Shown: positions 1 through 7,166 of the stretch, piece after piece
Layout of the letters: every line of letters starts with the position of its first letter
How positions within the stretch are numbered: position 1 is the first letter of the stretch
From: Stanieria sp964562685
GTDB lineage: Bacteria > Cyanobacteriota > Cyanobacteriia > Cyanobacteriales > Xenococcaceae
Direction: 5' to 3'
Assembly (NCBI GenBank): GCA_964562685.1
Contig: CAZLUP010000010.1
Location: 34,063 to 98,062 of the forward strand
Length of the DNA stretch: 64,000 bases
Position numbers and translations under genes: made by a program
Notes under the pieces: generated by a model
The model's database searches: none
Told to the model about the DNA's origin: nothing
What the model saw: the letters and a program-made list of their open reading frames with translations, nothing else

Positions 1-62
1 CTTGACTTTTAGCCGAATATCGGTGTAAGACGAATTGATGTAAATTTTCTCGACCAGGAACT

Positions 63-599
63 ATGAAGATTATTGATTCTAAAGGAAGACTCTTTGGTAA
101 AGTCAGCATTCTCGATCTTGGTGCTGCTTTTGTCATATTTTTAGTGATTGTCGGGATTTTCTTTTTTCCTGGTACTCCCCTCACCGAAGGAATTGTCGCT
201 CAAACCAAAGCTAAACCAATTGAAGTAGATGTTTTGGTGAGAGGATTGAGTGTAGGAGATTTTCAAGGCTTATTACAAGAATTTCAAACCGAAAAAACAG
301 CTAATATCGTTATTCGTAATCAACCTGCTGGTAAAGTAAACATTAAATCTAGTAAACCTTTGCCTCGAACTACTGCTGTACCTCAACCAGACGGTAGTGT
401 GAAAGCTCTACCCGATCCTCGTCCCGAAATTACCATGATTCAAGACTTAATTCTTACTCTGGAAGGAAAAGCGCAAATTACTGATAATGGAGTGGTGTTG
501 GATAACACTAAAAAAGTTAAAGTGGGTATTCCGATTCAGTTAGAAGGTAAAAATTACGATTTTAATGCTAGTGTAATTGCTGTTCGCGTTCAAGAATAA
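63..599 (+). CDS. DUF4330 family membrane-anchored protein
   Basis: This 178-residue protein begins with MKIIDSKGRLFGKVSILD, followed by one membrane segment at about residues 19-36 (VIFLVIVGIFFF). The soluble remainder is presumably extracytoplasmic. The start pattern and length fit the cyanobacterial DUF4330 family, whose function is unknown. An imperfect hairpin at 607-649 follows directly, and the next gene is convergent, so the gene ends its own transcript. The upstream partner, if any, lies outside the window. Family assignment is from recalled sequence pattern; no catalytic motif is visible. Confidence 0.75.
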   Translation: MKIIDSKGRLFGKVSILDLGAAFVIFLVIVGIFFFPGTPLTEGIVAQTKAKPIEVDVLVRGLSVGDFQGLLQEFQTEKTANIVIRNQPAGKVNIKSSKPLPRTTAVPQPDGSVKALPDPRPEITMIQDLILTLEGKAQITDNGVVLDNTKKVKVGIPIQLEGKNYDFNASVIAVRVQE

Positions 600-606
600 T
601 GAGCTA

Positions 607-649
607 GGTGTGTTTCTATTCTTTAATTGTGATTAAAAAGAAACGCACC
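607..649. terminator. Stem-loop terminator between DUF4330 and mazF-like genes
   Basis: The arms GGTGTGTTTCT (607-617) and AGAAACGCACC (639-649) pair over 11 positions with one G-U type mismatch around a 21-nt AT-rich loop. It sits between two convergent genes and could end transcription from both sides. There is no clean T-run directly after the stem. Confidence 0.5.
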
Positions 650-735
650 AAATATGTTTTAGGGAATTTACAGTTAAATTAAGGTATTTTTTGGCTAAAA
701 AAGTTCAATTAAAATCTCTAGCTTTTTTCTATTCT

Positions 736-1083
736 TTATCTCGGCTCGATTAAAAGTTTTATTCCTGCTATAACTAAGTTAAGTTTCTCCGTCGTTAGAT
801 TACCTATTTTTTGCTGAAGATCGCTTTTGTTGACTGTAAGTATTTGCGAAATATTTACTACACTTGCTTTCGATAAATTTGCTTCCCCTTGTGCTAAAAA
901 AACATTACCTGGCGAATTAGCACGTTTAAGATTAGACGTTATAATACAGACGGCAACGGTAGCAATTTTAGACTGGTTAAAAATATTATTCTGCACTACA
1001 ACACAAGGTCTGCGATATCCTGGTTCGGAGGCTTTAGGTTTTCCTAAATCGACCCAATAAATTTCACCTTGTTCGATTACCAT
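736..1083 (-). CDS. PemK/MazF family toxin (endoribonuclease)
   Basis: The 115-residue protein has the MazF/PemK signature: an N-terminal GEIYWVDLGKPKASEPGYRRPCVVVQ strand-loop-strand region (written here as GEIYWVDLG then GYRRPCVVVQ), then VAVCIITSN and LAQGEANLSKASVVNISQI. Family members cleave mRNA as toxins and are neutralised by a small DNA-binding antitoxin. Its start overlaps the end of the upstream ribbon-helix-helix gene by 7 nt, the usual antitoxin-first order. Length is typical and no key segment is missing, so it looks intact. Confidence 0.88.
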   Translation of the reverse strand: MVIEQGEIYWVDLGKPKASEPGYRRPCVVVQNNIFNQSKIATVAVCIITSNLKRANSPGNVFLAQGEANLSKASVVNISQILTVNKSDLQQKIGNLTTEKLNLVIAGIKLLIEPR

Positions 1084-1340
1084 TGCTCGATTACATTTTC
1101 AGCTACATAAGTCATTCCAGCTTGAATTATGTTCGATTCTTCTAAAGTAAGTGTTTCATCATCGTAAACTTGATTAATTTGAGCTAGAATCTGCTCGTTT
1201 TCTCGACGGCGAACGTATTCAGTTAAAGCTTCTGTGACAACAGCACTACGACTAGTTCTCATTTCTCGGGCAATTTTATCAGTTTTTTCTAATAATTCTT
1301 GAGGTAGACTGACTGCTGTTTTAGCTGTGGGAGAATTCAT
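1077..1340 (-). CDS. Ribbon-helix-helix antitoxin (CopG/Arc-like)
   Basis: The protein carries a ribbon-helix-helix fold: TAKTAVSLPQELLEKTDKIA supplies the beta strand and first helix, and RTSRSAVVTEALTEYVRR the second. The acidic C-terminal half would wrap the toxin. I chose the ATG at 1340 (MNSPTAKT) because the fold begins there; an upstream in-frame ATG at 1367 adds nine residues that do not look like part of the domain. It precedes and overlaps the MazF-like gene, so the pair is probably autoregulated by the complex. That regulation is inferred from the family. Confidence 0.82.
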   Translation of the reverse strand: MNSPTAKTAVSLPQELLEKTDKIAREMRTSRSAVVTEALTEYVRRRENEQILAQINQVYDDETLTLEESNIIQAGMTYVAENVIEQW

Positions 1341-1490
1341 ATTTATTTTAAGAATACTAAAAGTCATACTTTAAGTATAACTATTTTGTAGAAGTAATGC
1401 TTAAGCACAATAGCATCTTGTACTTGTTGCAACAGTTTTTTAGAATACTATGTTGGTAAATACCATCGTTCTAGAAATTTTCTTAAAATC

Positions 1491-2141
1491 ATGTCATCAG
1501 TAGAAACTACATCCTTCTCCCAAGCTATTCCCATCGAAGCAATTCGCTACAACGAACAAGGATTAGTACCAGCTATAGCCCAAGATTATCTAGACGGTAC
1601 AGTATTAATGATGGCATGGATGAATGCAGAATCTCTCCAAAAAACTTTGGAAACGGGAGAAACTTGGTATTGGAGTCGTTCTCGTCAAGAATTATGGCAT
1701 AAAGGTGCAATTTCTGGACATATTCAGAAAGTTAAATCAATTCGTTACGATTGCGACAGCGATGCTTTATTGATTAGTATCGAACAAATTGGTGATATTG
1801 CTTGCCATACAGGCGAGCGGAGTTGCTTTCATCAGGTAGACACTACTAGATCTGCACCACCAGCCGATACTTTATCAGAAGTATTTAGAGTTATTTGCGC
1901 TCGCAGAGATCATCCTATCGAAGAGTCTTACACTTGTAAATTATTGGCAGGAGGAGATAATAAAATTCTCAAAAAAATTGGCGAAGAAGCAGCAGAAGTT
2001 GTTATGGCGTGTAAAGATAATGACAGTAATGAGATCGCTTCTGAAGTAGCAGATCTTTTTTACCATACTTTAGTAGCTCTTGCTGCTCATCAGGTAGATT
2101 TACGCGATGTTTATCGACAATTGCAACAAAGAAGACGTTAA
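1491..2141 (+). CDS. hisIE: Bifunctional phosphoribosyl-AMP cyclohydrolase / phosphoribosyl-ATP pyrophosphatase
   Basis: This 216-residue fusion catalyses steps two and three of histidine biosynthesis in the cytoplasm. The HisI half (to about residue 120) shows WHKGAISGHIQKV, the metal-binding CDSDALL and the zinc-site CHTGERSCF. The HisE half (about 125-216) shows the nucleotide-pyrophosphohydrolase motif KIGEEAAEVVMACKD. Both halves look complete. It stands alone, as scattered his genes do in cyanobacteria, and is followed by a stem-loop at 2144-2200. Confidence 0.96.
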   Translation: MSSVETTSFSQAIPIEAIRYNEQGLVPAIAQDYLDGTVLMMAWMNAESLQKTLETGETWYWSRSRQELWHKGAISGHIQKVKSIRYDCDSDALLISIEQIGDIACHTGERSCFHQVDTTRSAPPADTLSEVFRVICARRDHPIEESYTCKLLAGGDNKILKKIGEEAAEVVMACKDNDSNEIASEVADLFYHTLVALAAHQVDLRDVYRQLQQRRR

Positions 2142-2143
2142 GT

Positions 2144-2200
2144 TGCTGGTGCATTTAAGTTATTGGTTAAGAAAGCCAGGCAATTTAAATGCACATCAGC
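2144..2200 (+). terminator. Stem-loop after hisIE
   Basis: GCTGGTGCATTTAA (2144-2157) pairs with the segment ending at 2200 (TTAAATGCACATCAGC) with a 2-nt bulge. The 10-bp core GTGCATTTAA is perfect. It begins just after the hisIE stop codon and before a convergent gene. Confidence 0.5.
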
Positions 2201-2253
2201 CTAATTTATCACTTGAACTACACTTGGTAGACGAAATTAGCTTTTAACTTTTA

Positions 2254-2493
2254 TTAAACACTTGTTGCAGTTTTTTGAGAAGATAAATGTTCTTGATATT
2301 TAGGATCCAACCAACACAGCGGTAAAGATTCACCTGAAGGAAATATTAAATTAGATTTGGCAAAAGTTTCAGGATCTTGCATTTCTTCACCAGCATGAAA
2401 TCGACCTGTAATTTCTTGTTTACAAGGATCATAAATATCTTCCAAATCTAAAATTTCTACTAAATCACTACTATGTTTATGTTTTAAAAACAT
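2254..2493 (-). CDS. Small conserved hypothetical protein (79 aa)
   Basis: The 79-residue acidic protein has no membrane segment. It contains the phrases DLEDIYDPCKQEITGRFHAG and SLPLCWLDPKYQ, which give it two cysteines in ordered contexts. A strong Shine-Dalgarno sequence (AAGGAGGG, 2497-2504 on this strand) sits 4 nt before the ATG, which supports real translation. I do not recognise a function. It lies alone between the hisIE terminator and a 330-bp non-coding stretch. Confidence 0.7.
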   Translation of the reverse strand: MFLKHKHSSDLVEILDLEDIYDPCKQEITGRFHAGEEMQDPETFAKSNLIFPSGESLPLCWLDPKYQEHLSSQKTATSV

Positions 2494-2827
2494 AAGCCCT
2501 CCTTAATTAATCTTGAGAAATTACGTATTACTTTTTTACTTTAGGTCATCTTTTTCTCTAAAATTCAGTTTTATCTATAAAATGAAACTTTTTCTAGTAA
2601 TTACATAATCTCTCGTCCTGCTACTTTCACGCTAGCATAGGTTTTGATTGATAAATATTAAAAATAAAAGTATTACTTATGCTAGATGACAAAGACTTGT
2701 AATGATCTAAGTTATTTTTCTTTTATTAAGAATACATTCAAGAAACCATAACATTTTTCTAAATTTACTTCGATCAAAAAGGTTCTGTATTAGCATAAAA
2801 GTATAGTCTCAATTGGTAGATCGGCAA
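2494..2827. other. Non-coding stretch, upstream regions of two divergent small genes
   Basis: About 330 AT-rich bases separate divergent genes. Apart from the Shine-Dalgarno sequence of the minus-strand gene, I see no RNA gene, repeat or recognisable operator here. Confidence 0.5.
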
Positions 2828-3181
2828 ATGGGCAGCATCATTAAAGCGATCACTGGTACTCTCATTATCTCTAGCCTATTGGAACTGAGTTTATTTGCCA
2901 ACACTACTCAGGCACAAACGACTACAGTAGTTAATAATCAAGTTAATGAGATACCAATAGACGATCAAGCTCGTTACTTGAAGGGTTTAGAAAACAGAAG
3001 TTCCTCCGATTGGAATTTTGCGGTAGGAGGAGGGGAATTCAGCGAGAATAGCTATCAACTAACTCTATCTCAACCAGATGTCCGTATTATTGAGCAAAAT
3101 CAACCAGAATGGCGCAATACTGGTAAAGATGCTACTTACTCTATACTTGTAGACGTGTATAATTTTTCTCCTGAAGAATAA
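2828..3181 (+). CDS. Secreted small hypothetical protein
   Basis: The ATG at 2828 gives 117 residues beginning MGSIIKAITGTLIISSLLEL. A longer TTG-started version at 2813 adds five residues. The N-terminus is a signal peptide with a probable cleavage site near TTQAQ, so the product is likely periplasmic or exported. The mature part is polar with no cysteines and includes SDWNFAVGGGEF. I recognise no family. It reads toward the tmRNA gene, which is on the other strand. Confidence 0.6.
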   Translation: MGSIIKAITGTLIISSLLELSLFANTTQAQTTTVVNNQVNEIPIDDQARYLKGLENRSSSDWNFAVGGGEFSENSYQLTLSQPDVRIIEQNQPEWRNTGKDATYSILVDVYNFSPEE

Positions 3182-3320
3182 TTAACAATATAATGTTGTC
3201 TACTACCTATACAAAAGATTTATTAAACAATAAAAAGGTTGTTCGCTGAAATCAAGCAAAAAATCTCAATCAAAAACATTCGACAATTGAGTCTATCAAA
3301 GCTTGAAAAAACAATTTTAA

Positions 3321-3700
3321 TGGAGCCGAGCAGAGTCGAACTGCTGTCCAGACTGGATATTAACTTTCCGCTCATTCACAGGTTTAGCTCTTCTGATCCT
3401 CAGAGCGGGAACCATCTCTTATCCCTGATGGCGGGATATCTAGTGAAGTCTTTATCTTTCAGTCGACTAGATACAACTAAAAGATGCATCCGTTGGGGGT
3501 TAAACTTTTAGTCCTTAACGGAGTCAAACTAAAAGCGAGCAAGTCTAGTTTAGACCTAGGCTAATACCGCCTGACGCTCAAATTTTACGATGTTATTCGC
3601 AGTTACTTTTTTTGTTGAGCCTGGATTTGCGAGAGTGGACTCCCTCTCGACCTGCGTCACGAGTTAGCTTTCGCCAACCTGTCGAAACCGTTACGGCCCC
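3321..3700 (-). ncRNA. ssrA: Transfer-messenger RNA (tmRNA)
   Basis: On the minus strand the RNA starts GGGGCCGTAACGGTTTCGAC (from 3700) and ends with the T-arm and acceptor CAGTTCGACTCTGCTCGGCT followed by CCA, where the last A is position 3321. The seven-base acceptor stem GGGGCCG/CGGCTCC closes with one G-U pair. The CCA 3' tail is only partly encoded. The length of 380 nt is normal for an unpermuted tmRNA. It rescues stalled ribosomes with SmpB. The tag reading frame is at 3556-3600. ORFs drawn over this region are artefacts. Confidence 0.97.
3556..3600 (-). CDS. tmRNA proteolysis tag reading frame
   Basis: From the resume codon GCG at 3600 the frame reads ANNIVKFERQAVLA and then TAG. 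The ANNIV start is the classical cyanobacterial tag opening, and the hydrophobic C-terminus (AVLA) fits recognition by Clp-type proteases. The tag is added to peptides on stalled ribosomes. Confidence 0.93.
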   Translation of the reverse strand, partial: ANNIVKFERQAVLA

Positions 3701-3719
3701 TTGTGCATTTATATTATTT

Positions 3720-3748
3720 ATTGTAGCGATTTTAGCAAAAATTGACAA
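3720..3748 (-). promoter_or_regulatory. Sigma70-type promoter of ssrA
   Basis: On the minus strand TTGTCA (3748-3743) and TACAAT (3725-3720) are separated by exactly 17 nt. They lie about 20 nt upstream of the mature tmRNA 5' end. This leaves a short leader that would need 5' processing, as expected for RNase P. Confidence 0.75.
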
Positions 3749-3859
3749 CGTTACAAAAGATTGAGTAGTACTAATCTTGGTATCTTTCCGCGAGAAGATC
3801 GCTTTATATTAATTAAATTGTGTTGCAAAATCACTCGATAAGTAAATCCAGATACGATC

Positions 3860-4846
3860 ATGTTTCCTATTAATCGCCCTCGCCGTTTACGTCAAAATGC
3901 TCAATTGCGCCGTATGGTGCAAGAAACCCTACTTACTGCTAATGATTTAATTTATCCTCTTTTTGCTGTCCCAGGGGAAGCAGTGGCAGTGGAAGTCAAA
4001 TCTATGCCTGGAGTGTATCAACTTTCCGTAGATAAGATTGTGGAAGAAGCTAAAGAGGTTTACGATTTGGGAATTCCCGCGATTATTCTCTTTGGCATTC
4101 CTGAAAATAAAGATGCAGATGCTACTGGTGCGTGGCATGATTGTGGCATTGTCCAAAAAGCAGCAACTGCTGTTAAGGAGGCTGTACCAGATTTAGTAGT
4201 GATTGCTGATACTTGTTTGTGTGAATATACTTCTCATGGTCATTGTGGTTACTTAGAAGTAGGAGACTTAACAGGTAGAGTTTTAAACGATCCAACTTTA
4301 GAATTACTCAAAAAAACGGCAGTTTCTCAAGCGAAAGCAGGGGCAGATATCATTGCACCTTCTGGAATGATGGATGGATTTGTTCAAGCGATTAGAGAAG
4401 GATTGGATGAAGCTGGTTTTCAAGACACTCCCATTCTTTCCTATGCAGCTAAATACGCTTCTGCTTATTATGGCCCTTTCCGTGATGCTGCTGAATCTTC
4501 TCCTCAATTTGGCGATCGCAGAACTTATCAGATGGATCCTGCTAATGGTAAAGAAGCCCTCAAAGAAGTTTATTTAGATATTGCTGAAGGGGCAGATATG
4601 TTAATGGTAAAACCTGCCTTATCCTATATGGATATTATTTGGCGAGTGAAAGAAATTACTAATTTACCTGTAGCTGCTTACAATGTTTCTGGTGAATATT
4701 CAATGGTTAAAGCTGCTGCCTTGAATGGTTGGATTGATGAGAAAAAAGTAACTTTAGAAACTTTGACTAGTTTTAAACGTGCAGGTGCAGATTTGATTTT
4801 GACTTATCATGCCAAAGATGCCGTGCGTTGGTTGAATGAATCGTAA
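3860..4846 (+). CDS. hemB: Delta-aminolevulinic acid dehydratase (porphobilinogen synthase)
   Basis: This 328-residue enzyme condenses two 5-aminolevulinate molecules into porphobilinogen for heme, chlorophyll and bilin synthesis. Visible motifs are the three-cysteine metal site DTCLCEYTSHGHCG, typical of the zinc-type active site, then APSGMMDGFVQAIR, the lysine-containing SYAAKYASAYYGPFRDA and the Schiff-base lysine in MLMVKPALSYMD. Length is normal. It is divergent from ssrA and ends at a 28-nt palindrome shared with the converging defence-like operon. Confidence 0.97.
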   Translation: MFPINRPRRLRQNAQLRRMVQETLLTANDLIYPLFAVPGEAVAVEVKSMPGVYQLSVDKIVEEAKEVYDLGIPAIILFGIPENKDADATGAWHDCGIVQKAATAVKEAVPDLVVIADTCLCEYTSHGHCGYLEVGDLTGRVLNDPTLELLKKTAVSQAKAGADIIAPSGMMDGFVQAIREGLDEAGFQDTPILSYAAKYASAYYGPFRDAAESSPQFGDRRTYQMDPANGKEALKEVYLDIAEGADMLMVKPALSYMDIIWRVKEITNLPVAAYNVSGEYSMVKAAALNGWIDEKKVTLETLTSFKRAGADLILTYHAKDAVRWLNES

Positions 4847-4868
4847 AATAATTTAGGGCGATTGAATA

Positions 4869-4896
4869 GTAGAGGCAATTCGCGAATTGCCCCTAC
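4869..4896. terminator. 28-nt GTA...TAC palindrome between hemB and zorC-like gene
   Basis: This near-perfect 28-nt hairpin has 14-bp arms with one mismatch and a core of CAATTCGCGAATTG. It starts GTA and ends TAC like several others in this window. It lies between convergent genes and could stop transcription from both. Confidence 0.6.
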
Positions 4897-4953
4897 ACAA
4901 ACATCTAAAAAAATTATTGTAGTTAAGCAAGATTAAATATCTTTTAAACTGAT

Positions 4954-6453
4954 TCAGAAAGTTTGATTGTCTTGACAAAATTGTCTAGCTTCTTGTTCTA
5001 ATCTATTAATTTCTCTTTGCCAGTATTCTAATTTGGATCGTCGTTTTAGCCTGTTTTCAAAAGAAGGTTCTGGTAGTCCTGTTTGAGAATGATACTTGCT
5101 ATATCTATCAGGTAAACCCATAAAATATTGTGTACCTTGATTTGGACGAATATTATTTTTTCTTAGCCATTGTTCACAATAATATTGCCATATAAATTCG
5201 TGATCGTGGACTTCTCCACCAAGGCAGCGCAGTCTTTTGACAGATAATTCGTGAGAATGAAAAAGTTGCTTTTCTAAAATAAAATCATTTTTAAACAAAC
5301 GAGTTTCACTACCATTACCTCGAAAAAATTCGACAAGAAACCATTCACCAAAATCAAAAATACAAACTTCGGTTGGACTGCTACCATCTTCAACTAAAAT
5401 ACTGATATCTTGATCGGCAAAATTATTTTCTAAAACTTTGACTGAAGATTGAGGTAATAAAATACGAATTCGTTCAAAGCGATCGCTATAATTAGCCCAG
5501 AATTCTTTTCTATTTTTTAGTCGGTTAGCTTCATATTCTTGTAAATATAATTTTTTTAAGATAACATCAACTAATTTTTGAAAATCTCGATAATTAACTG
5601 CACCAATCCATTTTTTGATAGCAGTTTTTGCAGTTGAGGAAAGTTCACTCCAACGAGAATTAATAACACCTGAACCATAATTTTGAGATATCCAACTAGC
5701 TAATTCTGAATGAGAGTGGGTTATTTCTGGAGAAGTATTAATAAGTAAATAATCTATTGTTTTTAGCTCTTGTTCTCTAGACATTTGCTTTAAACAAAGC
5801 AATAACCATTCGATTTGTTGTTTGCTAGGATTCTTAGCTTTTGTAAACTGGATAGCAACATAGTCGAATGCCTGTTTAACAGCATTAATTTTATGGGGAA
5901 GATGATAATTGTTTAAAAGTTGTCGTGGAGTAAGTAAATTTTGCCAACTTAATTTTGCTAGTTCAGAAGCAGGGAATGGTTGAGATAAAATATTAATAAT
6001 TTGTACTGATACTTTTTCTGAATTAGTTTGAGCAATAAAAATACTAAAGCTGTTAATTAAAGAAGAAGCTAGGGTTTGATTATCTTCATTATAATGAAGT
6101 ACTAAATCCCAAAATAAACGATGCTTTAACCAAGCATTATGATTGGCTACTTTCCAAATTGCCTCAGAAGTGTTTTCTGCTTGTTCTGGATTTTGTAAAT
6201 CCCATTCTTGTTTGAGATAAAGGCAATAAACCCACTCTAATAAGGTTATTCGATCAATTTGTGAGTTTTGAATATCTGAGATAATTTCATCTATTTTACG
6301 AAGTGGAGTTATGAAACTTTGAGGAATACAAGCGGGAATTTGTAGTGATTGAGGAAAACCATTTTTGGTGTTATTCCCTGCTAATTTAATTAATTCTTCA
6401 CAACGAACTTGAGTCAGAGGAGGTAAATTTAATTGAGAAAAATGAAAATTCAT
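4954..6453 (-). CDS. zorC: EH-signature protein, ZorC-like
   Basis: This 499-residue soluble, largely helical protein is the last gene of a ZorA-ZorB-ZorC type operon and starts 2 nt after the zorB-like stop. In its C-terminal half a conserved glutamate (FLVEFFRGNGS, about E375) is followed 43 residues later by a histidine (GEVHDHEFIWQY, about H418). This spacing matches the glutamate-histidine pair of the EH_Signature domain in type I Zorya ZorC, as I recall it. The end is basic (ENRLKRRSK), consistent with the DNA-binding role reported for ZorC. The function here is inferred from context plus the E/H pair. It is slightly shorter than E. coli ZorC. Confidence 0.78.
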   Translation of the reverse strand: MNFHFSQLNLPPLTQVRCEELIKLAGNNTKNGFPQSLQIPACIPQSFITPLRKIDEIISDIQNSQIDRITLLEWVYCLYLKQEWDLQNPEQAENTSEAIWKVANHNAWLKHRLFWDLVLHYNEDNQTLASSLINSFSIFIAQTNSEKVSVQIINILSQPFPASELAKLSWQNLLTPRQLLNNYHLPHKINAVKQAFDYVAIQFTKAKNPSKQQIEWLLLCLKQMSREQELKTIDYLLINTSPEITHSHSELASWISQNYGSGVINSRWSELSSTAKTAIKKWIGAVNYRDFQKLVDVILKKLYLQEYEANRLKNRKEFWANYSDRFERIRILLPQSSVKVLENNFADQDISILVEDGSSPTEVCIFDFGEWFLVEFFRGNGSETRLFKNDFILEKQLFHSHELSVKRLRCLGGEVHDHEFIWQYYCEQWLRKNNIRPNQGTQYFMGLPDRYSKYHSQTGLPEPSFENRLKRRSKLEYWQREINRLEQEARQFCQDNQTF

Positions 6454-6455
6454 TG

Positions 6456-7166
6456 TTATTTCTTTTTAGTTTCTTTTGGCTGAAGAAATTGTTCAAAATT
6501 TTCTCTACGGAATTGAAAACGAAAAACAACTTTGCGATCGCTTGAGTTATCAATTTTTTGGTTAGCATCAATTTCACCACGACCAGATGCTAAGATTTTC
6601 TTTTTGAAGCGTTCTTTAGTAGCAAATTTAAGCTGATTGGACAAAATATAATCGGAAACAGCTAAAGCTCTCCGTAAACTTAATTCCATATTCTCTTGAT
6701 CGGAACCTTTGGAACTGGTATGTCCTTCAATTACCACACGAGTAATCTGACGCTCAAACAAATTATCTGAAAAGATAACGTTGCTGTAGATGGGAATAAA
6801 TTGCTGAAGAAACTTTTTCCCTTCTGATTTAAGTTCAGCACTTCCCTCATCAAACAAAATGCGATCGCCAATACTGACATCTCCTGTTGCTGGATCGACT
6901 GTAAATAGACCTTTTCCTCCTATTTTTCCTTCTAAAGCGTTAAGAATTCTAATTGGTAGTTCATCAACTGCTTTTTTGTATTTTTCTAGTTGTATTTCTA
7001 ATTGTTTTGCTCTTGTTATTTCTGTCTGAAGTTGAATTTGTACTGTAATAAATAAAAGAACAAAAATCATTAATACACTGGACATTAAATCACTAATCGA
7101 TAAGTAAACTCCAGAATCTTGTTCTTCTGATTCCGTTTCTATTTCATAGTCAGGAAAATTACTCAT
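6456..7166 (-). CDS. zorB: OmpA/MotB-like anchor protein, ZorB-like
   Basis: The 236-residue protein has one N-terminal membrane helix (SISDLMSSVLMIFVLLFI) that contains an aspartate at residue 26. This is the position and type of the ion-carrying residue of MotB/ZorB proteins. A short coiled region follows, then a C-terminal OmpA-like peptidoglycan-binding domain with FDEGSAELKSEGKKFL, VVIEGHTSSKGS, MELSLRRALAVSDYIL and NSSDRKVVFRF. It would plug and anchor the ZorA-like channel to the cell wall. Its ATG overlaps the zorA-like stop by 4 nt, so the two are translationally coupled. Confidence 0.86.
   Translation of the reverse strand: MSNFPDYEIETESEEQDSGVYLSISDLMSSVLMIFVLLFITVQIQLQTEITRAKQLEIQLEKYKKAVDELPIRILNALEGKIGGKGLFTVDPATGDVSIGDRILFDEGSAELKSEGKKFLQQFIPIYSNVIFSDNLFERQITRVVIEGHTSSKGSDQENMELSLRRALAVSDYILSNQLKFATKERFKKKILASGRGEIDANQKIDNSSDRKVVFRFQFRRENFEQFLQPKETKKK

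Noticed and set aside
3239..3511. 90-aa plus-strand ORF
   Set aside because: It lies over the 3' part of the tmRNA on the other strand, and its composition is explained by RNA structure.
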